DNA from: Mesobacillus subterraneus
GTDB lineage: Bacteria > Bacillota > Bacilli > Bacillales > Cytobacillaceae
Direction of reading: 5' to 3'
Assembly: GCF_003937825.1 (NCBI RefSeq)
Contig: NZ_RSFW01000006.1
Location: 186,001-250,000 of the forward strand
DNA length: 64,000 bases
Within the stretch, counting starts at the first letter, position 1, and each line of letters begins with the position of its first letter. Below, in pieces: positions 30,987 to 39,333 of the stretch. Position numbers and translations under genes: made by a program. The notes under the pieces were generated by a model. That model made no database searches. It worked only from the letters and a program-made list of their open reading frames with translations, and was not told the DNA's origin.

Positions 30987-31481
30987 TTATCTTAAATCAA
31001 TATGATAAATGAACATTTCTCCCTGGCTGCCCATAACCCTGTTGCCTTGATCAACAAAGCCAGCTTTTTTGTATAGATTTTGGGCGATCATATTGCCATG
31101 ATTTACAGCTAAAATGATTTCATTTATTTTTTCAAAGTGCTGTTTCACAAAAGAAGGCAGTAATCTGATTGATTCAGTCCCAATTCCCTTCCCCTGAAAC
31201 TCAGTATTAATGGAATAGGCTCTTAATAGGATAGCGTTTTTATTTTCACTGAATTCTTTTACTCCATCCCAGCCATGAAGTACAAAGAAACCAGCAAGCT
31301 GTTCTCCATATAAAATAAGGATTGGATGGCGATCTGGCTCCGTCTCACATTTTTCCAGTGCTGCTATCGGAAGCGCGGTGTACTTCATCTGTTCCTCTAG
31401 CAAACTGTAAGTGGATAACTTACTTTTATCATCAGACTCGTAAAAACGTAATGACACAGCTTCTCTTTCTGACACCGTCAT
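30987..31481 (-). CDS. GNAT-family N-acetyltransferase
   Basis: 164 residues. Motif A, the acetyl-CoA loop, is FQGKGIGTESIRLLPSFV, preceded by LLRAYSINTE, and motif B is ILAVNHGNMIAQNLYKKAGFVDQG. Substrate unknown. GGGGTGCTGA precedes the ATG; it lies 12 bases from the Nudix gene upstream, likely in one transcript. Confidence 0.85.
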   Translation of the reverse strand: MTVSEREAVSLRFYESDDKSKLSTYSLLEEQMKYTALPIAALEKCETEPDRHPILILYGEQLAGFFVLHGWDGVKEFSENKNAILLRAYSINTEFQGKGIGTESIRLLPSFVKQHFEKINEIILAVNHGNMIAQNLYKKAGFVDQGNRVMGSQGEMFIYHIDLR

Positions 31482-31493
31482 GAGTCAGCACCC

Positions 31494-31958
31494 CTATGTT
31501 TCTTTAATTGAGACGTTTCCCTCTTTATTTTCTTCATTATTCCATGTAACCTGAATCTCGAAGCTCCCCTCTTCAAAAAATAGAGGGAACCTTCTTCTAA
31601 TTGATTCCTGCATCGGAAGTTTACAGGCATCGTTAATTTTGACCCAAACTGCTTTTCCTTCGGGAGCATCCTGGATTAGTTCGCCATCAAAATCTGTTGT
31701 TATGTAATTGAAAATCATATAACGGTCATTCATAACGGGATTTATGTACTCATAAAGACCTTTATACTTTAAATTCCAAACATCCAGCCCGGTCTCCTCT
31801 TTAACCTCCCGGATTGCACTATCCGTAATGCTTTCCGGAAAGTTCACTTTCCCACCAGGCGGAATATATCCCTTAAAGTGATCGTGCTGTCGATCCAGAA
31901 GCAAAACCTCATCACCCTTTTGAATCATGCATAAAGTCCAAATTTTATAATTTATCAT
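31494..31958 (-). CDS. Nudix hydrolase (MutT-like)
   Basis: 154 residues. The Nudix box GGKVNFPESITDSAIREVKEETGL fits GX5EX7REUXEEXGU in full, so it should be active. The frame of the protein (LDRQHDHFKGYIPPGG) resembles 8-oxo-dGTP diphosphatases. One of five Nudix genes, one broken, within 6.3 kb (31.5-37.7 kb). GAGGT precedes the ATG. Confidence 0.87.
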   Translation of the reverse strand: MINYKIWTLCMIQKGDEVLLLDRQHDHFKGYIPPGGKVNFPESITDSAIREVKEETGLDVWNLKYKGLYEYINPVMNDRYMIFNYITTDFDGELIQDAPEGKAVWVKINDACKLPMQESIRRRFPLFFEEGSFEIQVTWNNEENKEGNVSIKET

Positions 31959-32161
31959 TCATATACCTCTATAATACTTTTTCAAGAACAATCTTAAGTT
32001 CACCACTTCGGTCGATGTATGTGTCGTAATATCAAAACCAATTTTCAAGTTAAGAACCAGCATGCTCCGCCACTTATTCATGGCTGCATTCCCCATTTCC
32101 TCTTTTTATGCATATACTTCTTATTAGGCTATGACCCTTATTTTACCAAGAAGGAGAGATT

Positions 32162-32638
32162 GTGTTGCAATATAGACAGAATTCACAGGGAGTTTTACCA
32201 ATACCTTCGCGCTGGGGAATCGATGCTGATATTGCGGGCAGACCAATCGTAAGAGGTACCATTACCATCAATTCCATTACAGGCAATACCATAATCGGAA
32301 CCGCTGATTTCCGTGGAACACCGATACCGATTCAGGGGACCTGGGATGAAAACAGTAATCAAATTATGTTCGATTCACCGTATGCTTCATTTACAGGCAG
32401 CTTAACCATCTATGATGATGCAGCCATCAGAGTCCGCCACTTGGTGTTGAGTGGGCGCTTTACCATGAAACCACCATCACTGCAGGCTGGAGAATCAGGG
32501 AACTGGATTGCCACAACTGATACCTTTCTGACAGGCCAGCCTGTTAACACCACTGCCATACCGCCTGCGGGTGTCTTTTTAACATCAGACTTGCTTTATA
32601 ACAGCCAGCGCAGAACTTCACGCAGTATTTACTGGTGA
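32162..32638 (+). CDS. Beta-rich hypothetical protein
   Basis: 158 residues made of short strands rich in Thr, Ile, Gly (GTITINSITGNTIIGTADFRG, IMFDSPYASFTGSLTIYDD), resembling lipocalin-like or jelly-roll strands; no cysteines or membrane segments. Start GTG after AAGGAGAGATT (a TTG follows next). The stop codon is within the first GGTGATA repeat copy. Family not recognised. Confidence 0.55.
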   Translation: MLQYRQNSQGVLPIPSRWGIDADIAGRPIVRGTITINSITGNTIIGTADFRGTPIPIQGTWDENSNQIMFDSPYASFTGSLTIYDDAAIRVRHLVLSGRFTMKPPSLQAGESGNWIATTDTFLTGQPVNTTAIPPAGVFLTSDLLYNSQRRTSRSIYW

Positions 32639-32661
32639 TAGGTGATAGGTGATAGGTGATA
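32634..32661. repeat. Four tandem copies of GGTGATA at a stop codon
   Basis: Heptamer GGTGATA repeated exactly four times. The stop TGA of the upstream gene is in the first copy, and the unit creates stops in all three frames. Confidence 0.85.
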
Positions 32662-32727
32662 GTGAACGATAATCTTCAGGTTGAACGTGTCTGAAGATTA
32701 TCCGTAACATGATTTCGGACAAACTGC

Positions 32728-32964
32728 TTACTTGCTGACGATGCCAATGATGAATTTCCATTTTCGCCTGCGTTTCTTCATTTTCTTGAAACCATCTTTG
32801 GTATCCATTATGAAAACCGTCTGACTCAGCCAAATTCTTATGTAAAAAGATTGAAAATCGATTGGTCCTTTGATTCCTTTTTCTTCATACTCCGCACCTT
32901 CTTCCAACTCGAATTCAGTACGAACTGGCCAAGTATTACCTATTCCAAACTCAATAAATTTCAT
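32728..32964 (-). CDS. DUF3977 family protein
   Basis: 78 residues. MKFIEFGIGNTWPVRTEFELEEG and KGIKGPIDFQSFYIRIWLSQTVFIMDTKDGFKK are the DUF3977 pattern, with a basic tail KKRRRKWKFIIGIVSK. Soluble; function unknown. The start at 32962-32964 lies inside the end of the upstream VOC gene (overlap 14 bases), so it depends on coupled translation; its own site GGGTAG is weak. Confidence 0.72.
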   Translation of the reverse strand: MKFIEFGIGNTWPVRTEFELEEGAEYEEKGIKGPIDFQSFYIRIWLSQTVFIMDTKDGFKKMKKRRRKWKFIIGIVSK

Positions 32965-33364
32965 TTCTACCCAAAACAACATCCTGTACCATATTTATCT
33001 TCTGATCCATTTCCTCAGCATCTAAATACTCAAAGAATCCAATTCGATTCCCCCACGGATCGGAGAACGTTGTCCATCTCACCGGAACTTCTTCTCTCGA
33101 AAATATTTCAAACTGTTCCATATTCAGTTCTTGGACCATCCTGGCTATCTCATCCTCAATGGACTGAACACCTAACCGAAGCGGCCCGCTCCCTTCAGTT
33201 GGCGTTCCTTCCGCTACCTGCAGCCAGCATCCCGGCAGAATTTCCCACTCAGCAAATCCAGCATGAGGCTGGAACTTCGGTTCGCACTGGAAGAGAGCCG
33301 TATACCACTTAAGACCCTCTGCAAAATCACCCACTCTTACCTGATACGTCATTTCGTAAATCAT
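32951..33364 (-). CDS. VOC-family (glyoxalase-like) protein
   Basis: 137 residues with TYQVRVGDFAEGLKWYTALF at the start and TTFSDPWGNRIGFFEY near the end, the single-module VOC signature. Metal ligands are not all evident, so it may be a binding protein. GAGGGG precedes the ATG at 33362-33364. The DUF3977 gene overlaps its end. Confidence 0.76.
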   Translation of the reverse strand: MIYEMTYQVRVGDFAEGLKWYTALFQCEPKFQPHAGFAEWEILPGCWLQVAEGTPTEGSGPLRLGVQSIEDEIARMVQELNMEQFEIFSREEVPVRWTTFSDPWGNRIGFFEYLDAEEMDQKINMVQDVVLGRNEIY

Positions 33365-33423
33365 TATGAACACCCCTCTAATCCCATAATTCTAAACAAC
33401 ACCAATAAATTCCTGCCTAACGG

Positions 33424-33450
33424 TGAAAAGCTGCCGAAAAGGCAGCTTTT
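33424..33450 (-). terminator. Terminator of the MEDS-domain gene
   Basis: Perfect 11-bp stem GAAAAGCTGCC / GGCAGCTTTTC around GAAAA, 7 bases from the stop codon at 33457. Confidence 0.85.
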
Positions 33451-33456
33451 CAATAG

Positions 33457-34023
33457 TTATATTGAATGGCTTTCGAGGTATACATATTGATCGTCAGTCA
33501 TCATGATTTCATGGCATCTCATTAGTATTTCTTTCATTTTTTCAGGAGTTCGTTTAGCATCATAGGCACAGACAGAAATTATCCCCTTCTCCCTCACAAA
33601 CTGGTCAAACTCCTGTTCATATTTCTCGATGTTAGCCGTTATATTCTTTTCATCCGACCACTCTACAAGTCCCCAAGTACAAATAGGTACATTCGTATCC
33701 AATAACGGCTCAATATTTTTTTTGAAATAACTAAGAATCGTTTCGGCGTGGAAATCCCTATTTGAGTAGTAGAAATCGAAATTGTTCAATATGTGCAGCC
33801 TCTTCCATTGATCCTCGTTTAGCTGCTTGTTCAGCTGCTCCTGCAAAAGCAGTAAATTACGGTCATTCTCAACCAGCATGATGTGTGAACCACTGTTAAT
33901 AACTGATACGATAAAAGTAAAAGCATTTTGAATGTATGACTCTTTATCGTTGAAATAGTAAAAAATATGTCCCTGCTTTTTCTTCTGTAAATCATATATT
34001 AGTTCTTCTAAGAAGTTTTCCAT
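33457..34023 (-). CDS. MEDS (DcmR-like sensory) domain protein
   Basis: 188 residues. GHIFYYFNDKESYIQNAFTFI, GSHIMLVENDRN and IISVCAYDAKRTPEKMKEILMRCHEIMMTDD follow the MEDS domain layout, a RecA/KaiC-derived sensory fold also found before sigma/anti-sigma regulators. It stands alone here without an output domain. GGAGGGGAG precedes the ATG at 34021-34023; the frame also opens at 34047 without a site. Confidence 0.72.
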   Translation of the reverse strand: MENFLEELIYDLQKKKQGHIFYYFNDKESYIQNAFTFIVSVINSGSHIMLVENDRNLLLLQEQLNKQLNEDQWKRLHILNNFDFYYSNRDFHAETILSYFKKNIEPLLDTNVPICTWGLVEWSDEKNITANIEKYEQEFDQFVREKGIISVCAYDAKRTPEKMKEILMRCHEIMMTDDQYVYLESHSI

Positions 34024-34090
34024 CTCTAACTCCCCTCCAAAAAGCACTTACACCATAACCGAATCAATTTTCTAACTTAATCCAGATTGA

Positions 34091-34669
34091 TTAAATTCCC
34101 CCAGTAAAAAATTCCTCCATTAAGTCCGATTCTTTTTCCAAGAGCTCACCTAAAAATAACAACTGAGGAAAAGGTTCAAGCAGAAGTTCACCATTTAAAT
34201 CATTTTTGAGAACGCCCCTGCCTCCTTGTTCCATGAAATTATTCAAAGTAAATTTATTTGAACATAGAAATCGTATGTCTTCAGGTGTCAGCAATAAAAG
34301 CCCGTTCGTTTCGTTTGATGGTACTGGCTCGGTATCTGCATATGCTAGATACATAGCTGTTGAAGAGGCTGGGTCACTTCCTTTTATAAGGATGGGAGCA
34401 ATCTCTTCATTCACTAGTATTTTTACAGCAGGCTCATTCCAATTCCTTTTAAAATATGTGGTGGGTGAACTCACGATCCTTATGTCCATAGCGGCTTCTT
34501 CAAGGACTTCCCGAATAGCCGTTTCGGGGGCAGTTTCATCCTTCTCCCGGTGTCCCCCCAACCTGACAATCCCAAGCTTGTCCCCTTTTCTCGTCGGACC
34601 AACCTGGAAGGGGAAATATCCATTGAATAAAATATAAGCACCAGATGTACGAACATGTTTAGTATCCAT
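34091..34669 (-). CDS. Nudix hydrolase
   Basis: 192 residues. Nudix box GGHREKDETAPETAIREVLEEAAM is intact except for the last hydrophobic-Gly pair (AAM in place of xGU). The C-terminal ~90 residues are an extra helical part (ETNGLLLLTPEDIRFLCSN). Substrate unknown. The frame starts MDTKHVRTSGAYILFNG. Confidence 0.8.
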   Translation of the reverse strand: MDTKHVRTSGAYILFNGYFPFQVGPTRKGDKLGIVRLGGHREKDETAPETAIREVLEEAAMDIRIVSSPTTYFKRNWNEPAVKILVNEEIAPILIKGSDPASSTAMYLAYADTEPVPSNETNGLLLLTPEDIRFLCSNKFTLNNFMEQGGRGVLKNDLNGELLLEPFPQLLFLGELLEKESDLMEEFFTGGI

Positions 34670-34769
34670 TTGACGCCCTCCGCCTTTTAAAACTCATTCT
34701 ACATAAATTGGATATTCTCCTTCTTTTCAAGGGTATAGATATCTGTTTGCCGATCACCAGTTTAGACCA

Positions 34770-35930
34770 CTACACTTCATGACCTAAAATCCAGTCCAGT
34801 CTTTTCATTTTTATCTTGTCAGGCATTACCCGCATAAGTTGATTTCTTGCAGTGATGGCCAGCGGATTTTCCAGCTGCATAATCCTGGCCATCATCCTTG
34901 ATCCCTTCACAATCTTGTTCACCCTATGGACTCTTAATTGTTCATATAGTGACATTGCAAAATCCAGATTGCCAGGAAACTGTTTAATACAGCGAGAAAG
35001 TACATAAGCATCTTCCATAGCCTGTGCCCCTCCCTGCCCCAAATTCGGCAGCATCGGATGAGCCGCATCACCGAGCAAAACAGCTCCTCCTTTATGCCAG
35101 CACTTGATTGGGGTTCGGTCAAGTATTTCATGAACGAGAATTTGGGAATCCTCTGTCGCCTGGATGACTCCTTCAATCGGCCCCCACCACCCCTTGAAAT
35201 GCTTCAGAACAGATCTTTTTGGCTGTTCCGGCTTACTGAGGCTCCCCTTCGGAGAATTGATCGCTGCAAACCAAAACACCTTACCCTTCCCAAGATGTGA
35301 AAAGCCAAATCGTGTTCCCTTTCCCCACGCTTCAAACCCGCCGCCAAGTTCAACTGGAAATCGGTCATCCTCAAAAAGGGCAATTCCACGGAAGGCAGTA
35401 AATCCAGAATATACAAGCGGGGAACTTCCGGCTACATATTCCCTTACGCTCGAGTTGGCTCCATCCGCACCGATTACGAGCTTTGACTCCACTGACTCAA
35501 CGTTTTCAAAAATGGCTGTGAGGCTTTCAGATTTCTGTTCCAGCTTTATAAACTTTTTGGCCAGCTTTATTTTTTCGGGTCCAGCTTGCTCAAATAAAAT
35601 TCTCTGCAACTCAGGACGATAGATTAAATAACTGTATGTACCATATCGTTTCGCCTGTTCGTGTACCGGCATACTGCCAAGGAGTTTCCCGTCCCATGTC
35701 CTGATTTCTGCCTTTTTCACTGGTGCTCCCGCCTGGCGCACTTGCTCCGCGACACCGAGCTTTTCCAGCACCTTCATCGCATTCGCAGCAAGCACAATCC
35801 CTGCCCCCATCTCCTTCAGTTCAGCTGCTCGCTCATAAACCGTTACCTCATGGCCGATTTGTTGTAAAGCAATTGCTGCTGCAAGACCACCGATTCCAGC
35901 ACCGATAATGATTGTGTCTGTATTCTCCAT
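34770..35930 (-). CDS. FAD-dependent monooxygenase (UbiH / salicylate hydroxylase-like)
   Basis: 386 residues of the flavoprotein aromatic hydroxylase class. Rossmann motif IIGAGIGGLAAAIAL (residues 6-20), DG motif VIGADGANSSVRE and GD motif LLGDAAHPMLPNLGQGG are all present, so FAD and NAD(P)H can bind. Substrate unknown (aromatic acid, quinone or antibiotic). AAAGGAGAG precedes the ATG. No partner genes beside it. Confidence 0.87.
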   Translation of the reverse strand: MENTDTIIIGAGIGGLAAAIALQQIGHEVTVYERAAELKEMGAGIVLAANAMKVLEKLGVAEQVRQAGAPVKKAEIRTWDGKLLGSMPVHEQAKRYGTYSYLIYRPELQRILFEQAGPEKIKLAKKFIKLEQKSESLTAIFENVESVESKLVIGADGANSSVREYVAGSSPLVYSGFTAFRGIALFEDDRFPVELGGGFEAWGKGTRFGFSHLGKGKVFWFAAINSPKGSLSKPEQPKRSVLKHFKGWWGPIEGVIQATEDSQILVHEILDRTPIKCWHKGGAVLLGDAAHPMLPNLGQGGAQAMEDAYVLSRCIKQFPGNLDFAMSLYEQLRVHRVNKIVKGSRMMARIMQLENPLAITARNQLMRVMPDKIKMKRLDWILGHEV

Positions 35931-35987
35931 TTTTCTCTCCTTTCAAAGTAAATTATGGTAAACTATTCCAAGGGGAAGTGATATCGC

Positions 35988-36381
35988 ATTAAGCAAAGAC
36001 CTAGAGCATTTGCTGCCATTTTAAAAGACCAACAAATCCTGATGACCAAACATGTTTGCCCAGATAAAACTTTCTGGACACTCCCAGGTGGAGGCCTGGA
36101 AAAAGGGGAATCATTCGAAGAAGCAGTTGTAAGAGCAGTAAAAGAAGAAGTAGGATTAGATGTCGACGTCGTTGAACATCTATTTACCGGCCAATACCCT
36201 GGCGGCGAAGAACGATGCTTTTTAGTACGCTTGCTGAATGATCAAGAACCATCGCTCGGATTCGCCCCCGAACTCGGAAGCCATCAAACACTCACCGAAG
36301 TTGAAATGGCACCCGCTCGAACAAATGAAGGACGACCTGCATGTAACCCGGGTTTTAGAAGCTTTGAAAATAATAGTTTGA
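35988..36381 (+). pseudogene. Nudix hydrolase gene, frameshifted near its 3' end and lacking a normal start
   Basis: The Nudix box GGGLEKGESFEEAVVRAVKEE plus VGL is intact. The frame extends upstream to an ATT at 35988 after AAGGGGAAG but has no ATG/GTG/TTG near the expected N-terminus (KQRPRAFAAILKDQQILM). Near 36306 one extra A shifts the frame: the alternative frame continues WHPLEQMKDDLHVTRVLEAL and stops at 36381, the normal Nudix ending. The shifted frame runs on into the 52-bp repeats. A pseudogene, or ATT-started and error-containing, is likely. Confidence 0.65.
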
Positions 36382-36807
36382 GCAGTTACAGAGAGATTCG
36401 AATACGCCAATTTGCTTTATTGGTGACCTATTTCTCTTCAGCCCACGATTTTAGGTCACCAATCGGCCTCATTGGTGACCTGTTTTTCTCCATCCAACGA
36501 TTTTTGGGCAACCATCGGCTCTATTGGTGACCTTTTTTTTCTCCATTCAACGATTTTTGGGCACCCATCGGCTCTATTGGTGACCTGTTTTTCTCCATCC
36601 AACGATTTTTGGGCGCCAATCGGCCTCATTGGTGACCTGTTTTTCTCCATCTAACGATTTTTGGGCTCTCATCGGCTCTATTGGTGACCTGTTTTTCTTG
36701 TTTTCCTGTATCCCGGTAACCACTATACATTCTAAACATATTCTTAATCACTTCTATATCAAAAAATAGTCACTTATAGTAGTGATACGAAAGACATTAC
36801 CTTTTCC
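36382..36807. other. Intergenic stretch holding the 52-bp tandem array
   Basis: Apart from the repeat array (36419-36705) nothing is visible. The open frames on both strands here are products of the repeat. Confidence 0.5.
36419..36705. repeat. Tandem array of a 52-bp unit (five full copies plus a partial)
   Basis: Units start at 36419, 36471, 36523, 36576, 36628 and 36680, each opening ATTGGTGACC and closing CGGCTCT or CGGCCTC; spacing is 52 bases, once 53. The first is the most diverged; units 1-4 share CAACGATTTTTGGGC except for single changes. Each junction contains CCA(A)TCGG-CTCT/CCTC-ATTGG, and the first unit pairs GGTGACC with GGTCACC. The array lies after the broken Nudix gene and before a convergent Nudix gene. 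Confidence 0.9.
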
Positions 36808-37290
36808 TTATTTTTTGATGCTATATTTTCGTATTACCAGATGCTGCTGTGTCTCCGGCAATTCTGCCAGTGAGGTCCTGACAAACTCTGGATAGAGCTG
36901 GATATTTTCCAACTTGCTGATTGGCACCCATTGATATACAAGTCGGTCTCCTTCTTCACCGAAGAATTCTTCTGTTTTAAAGGCGAAGCTCCCACTCACA
37001 GGAGAAACCTTATAATACAATCCAATCTCATGATAATCTTTATTGTTATAACCGAAAAAATTCTCGGTGAACCAGAGCAGCCGATCTACCTTTATCTCTA
37101 TTCCTAACTCTTCTTTCATTTCCCTCACAATACTCGTCTGGGAATCTTCCAGAATTTCGACTCTTCCGCCAGGCAGCGCCCAGTGTTGTTCATGTGCCTG
37201 TCTATGAATCAGAACGTGGTCGTCTACTATCATAATAGCGGCCACCCTGTAATTAAACACCGCTTTTTCCATGCGAAATGTCGCATCCAT
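36808..37290 (-). CDS. Nudix hydrolase
   Basis: 160 residues. Nudix box GGRVEILEDSQTSIVREMKEELGI is complete. NYRVAAIMIVDDHVLIHRQAHEQHWALPGG is a typical entry strand. Its start codon overlaps the stop of the Nudix gene upstream (TAATG), so the two are translationally coupled, an unusual pair of adjacent Nudix hydrolases. Substrate unknown. Confidence 0.87.
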   Translation of the reverse strand: MDATFRMEKAVFNYRVAAIMIVDDHVLIHRQAHEQHWALPGGRVEILEDSQTSIVREMKEELGIEIKVDRLLWFTENFFGYNNKDYHEIGLYYKVSPVSGSFAFKTEEFFGEEGDRLVYQWVPISKLENIQLYPEFVRTSLAELPETQQHLVIRKYSIKK

Positions 37291-37736
37291 TATTTATCCC
37301 TCTCTTTTAAAATCAAATTTTTAATAATAGGATTAAGTCTATCAGGCAATTCCTGAACTGAGAAAAATCTTGCTTCAGTTGTTTCAACTCCATCTGCCCT
37401 AAGTTCTCCGCCTATTATCTCTTTTGTTATGTATGCGACGGTTACTGGGAAAAATTCATCCCCGTTCTTCAATTTTACATAATGCTGCTTACCCGAAAAC
37501 ACACCCACCAGATCCAGCTTACCGATTTCAAGTCCTGTTTCCTCCAAAACTTCCCGTCTGCCAGCTTCCTCAGTGGATTCACCTAACTCGATAAACCCAC
37601 CAGGAACACCCCATTGGCCATCCATACGCTTCTGCAATAAAATGTCACCTTGTTCATTTATGACTGCTACTGCGACACCGACTAAAATTAAAGGCTGATT
37701 ACCAACCACCTTGCGCAAATCCTCTATGTACCCCAT
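37290..37736 (-). CDS. Nudix hydrolase
   Basis: 148 residues. ILVGVAVAVINEQGDILLQKRMDGQWGVPGG leads into the complete box GGFIELGESTEEAGRREVLEETGL. AGGAGG precedes the ATG at 37734-37736 by 5 bases. Coupled to the next Nudix gene by a TAATG overlap. Probably cleans up or regulates nucleotide derivatives; substrate unknown. Confidence 0.87.
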   Translation of the reverse strand: MGYIEDLRKVVGNQPLILVGVAVAVINEQGDILLQKRMDGQWGVPGGFIELGESTEEAGRREVLEETGLEIGKLDLVGVFSGKQHYVKLKNGDEFFPVTVAYITKEIIGGELRADGVETTEARFFSVQELPDRLNPIIKNLILKERDK

Positions 37737-37805
37737 AATATCCTCCTGAATTTTGCTAGAAGAACATAATTTCGACAACACTTCATGATATCCCTTTTTT
37801 TACTA

Positions 37806-37838
37806 GAAAAAGAGCGTCTCCATTAATAGAGACGCTCT
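37806..37838 (-). terminator. Terminator of the TIMP-like gene
   Basis: AGAGCGTCTC / GAGACGCTCT arms around CATTAATA; on the minus strand the T run is TTTTTC. Confidence 0.75.
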
Positions 37839-37930
37839 CAATACGGATATACTTAGATCATCTGCGCTTATGGTGTCCTCAAAATGGTCATGACGGTCAC
37901 TTATCTTGCCATTCCCGCTTTTCCTGTCCG

Positions 37931-38467
37931 TCATCTCCTGGATTTATTAATCAAATAGAATACAGCGGCAACTAATAGAAGCGACACTGGTAGCCAAATA
38001 AACATGTACCTAAAGCTAGAATCTTCAAATTCTTTTTCCAGATTCACTTCCTCTTTTGGAGCCATTCCTGCTCCCAGGTGGGTTAAGTCGTCCTGTGCGT
38101 TGCCTATTTCCTTTGTCCGGTCGCATATATTGGTCGTCAATTCACCTTTATAATCAATATAAGCATAAACCAGATATGACTCCCCTTCACTGAAATCAAG
38201 GGAACAACTGGACACCTCATCATAGAGTATGATCTGGGTCTTCGAATCTCCCTTCCATGTCTCCTCGATTTCGAACAAGATTTTCCGATAGTCATTCTCA
38301 TTTTTTATACGAGTGATTTCCCCTGAAAAAACTGCGTCGGATCTTTTAAGTTCTTCCTCGACGCTCGGCGGCCATTCGCATTTACAAGCATGACTGATGG
38401 TGGGAAAAGAGGTAACGCATATAAAAAGAAACAGAATCAACGTGAAAAATCCTTTTTTATTGCTCAA
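37931..38467 (-). CDS. Secreted, membrane-tethered protein with TIMP/NTR-like domain
   Basis: 178 residues: signal peptide ending SHA, then CKCEWPPSVEEELKRSDAVFSGEITRI, the Cys-x-Cys start and the DAVFxGxV strand of NTR (TIMP-like) domains in Firmicutes; two more Cys (SSCSLDF, NICDR) allow disulfides. A C-terminal membrane helix (about 152-172) and basic tail anchor it. In animals the N-terminal Cys of TIMP chelates protease zinc; that role is unproven here. TTG start with GGAGG. Confidence 0.66.
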   Translation of the reverse strand: MSNKKGFFTLILFLFICVTSFPTISHACKCEWPPSVEEELKRSDAVFSGEITRIKNENDYRKILFEIEETWKGDSKTQIILYDEVSSCSLDFSEGESYLVYAYIDYKGELTTNICDRTKEIGNAQDDLTHLGAGMAPKEEVNLEKEFEDSSFRYMFIWLPVSLLLVAAVFYLINKSRR

Positions 38468-38495
38468 CTGTTACCTCCTCCTTTATAAACACTAT

Positions 38496-39155
38496 CTATT
38501 TCTGTGTAAGCTCTATTACTCCACCGCAATGTGAAATCGCTTCATATTTACAGTAACAGATTCCGCTCAACATTGATTCAAGCTCTTCGAACACAAAATA
38601 AAACTCATCATGATCCCAAAATTCCAGGCTATTAGTCCTGCAAGCCTCCAGTTCCTGTCTCGTACGAAAAGCGATGTCGCCTATCAGGATTTCCCCATCT
38701 TCAGCAAGCAACGGCAGCAGTTCCTTGATAAACTCAACTTTTGCTTCATCGGTTAAGTGGTGCAAAGCATACGTACTGATGATGAAGTCGTATCCCGCAA
38801 TTTTCAATTCTTCTGGAAGTCCGTCCGCAATTTTCAATTCTTCTGGAAGTCCGTCAGCAATATCGCCTTCCACCAGATTTGCCATCGGCATTTTCTCCCT
38901 GGCCAGCTCGATCATTCTAGTGGAGAAATCTACACCATTTATCAAATGGCCGTTTTCATAGAGTTTCGAGGTTAATACACCTGTCCCGAACCCAATATCC
39001 AGCACCCTTGCTGCATCTCTTTCCATCACTTTATTAAAAATAGTATTGAGAATCAATCGGTACCCCGCAAAGGGATATTGGTTATTCTCCTCACTGATTT
39101 GGACTGTTTTGTCATAACCATCTGCCCATAAATCAAAGCCTTGTTTGTTTAACAT
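38496..39155 (-). CDS. SAM-dependent methyltransferase with an internal 10-residue duplication
   Basis: 219 residues. Motif I is VLDIGFGTGVLTSKLYENG, motif II YDFIISTYALHHLTDEAKVEF, then LLAEDGEILIGDIAF. The stretch ADGLPEELKI occurs twice in a row (about residues 99-118), from a perfect 30-bp tandem duplication at 38796-38855. It sits between the acidic loop (EGDI) and the beta-4 strand near the SAM site; homologues have it once as far as I recall. Start at 39153-39155 follows CAGGGGG. Relative of YrrT (48646) by layout. Confidence 0.8.
   Translation of the reverse strand: MLNKQGFDLWADGYDKTVQISEENNQYPFAGYRLILNTIFNKVMERDAARVLDIGFGTGVLTSKLYENGHLINGVDFSTRMIELAREKMPMANLVEGDIADGLPEELKIADGLPEELKIAGYDFIISTYALHHLTDEAKVEFIKELLPLLAEDGEILIGDIAFRTRQELEACRTNSLEFWDHDEFYFVFEELESMLSGICYCKYEAISHCGGVIELTQK
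38796..38855. repeat. Perfect 30-bp tandem duplication inside the methyltransferase gene
   Basis: Unit CGCAATTTTCAATTCTTCTG plus GAAGTCCGTC occurs at 38796-38825 and 38826-38855 without a mismatch, keeping the frame. Confidence 0.95.
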
Positions 39156-39297
39156 ACTTACCCCCTGTTTTCCACAATCCATTTTGCTTTTCACCTTGTA
39201 GGTTAATAGCTTAGCTAAACGTCCCCCATCACAGCCCCACTACAACTCATCATACCATTCAACAAATCACATTAATATCCATTTTTACCAATAAAAG

Positions 39298-39329
39298 AAA
39301 ACCCCCTCACCAGACTGGCTAGGGGGTTT
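39298..39329 (-). terminator. Terminator of ccdC
   Basis: AAACCCCCT / AGGGGGTTT arms around CACCAGACTGGCT, with TTTTCTTTT on the minus side, 5 bases from the stop. Confidence 0.8.
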
Positions 39330-39333
39330 GCAC

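Noticed and set aside
36456-36654. Repeat-encoded ORFs on both strands
   Set aside because: Periodic peptides mirror the 52-bp unit; no ribosome binding sites.
36419-36705. CRISPR array
   Set aside because: Repeats are directly adjacent, without unique spacers, and no cas gene is in the window.
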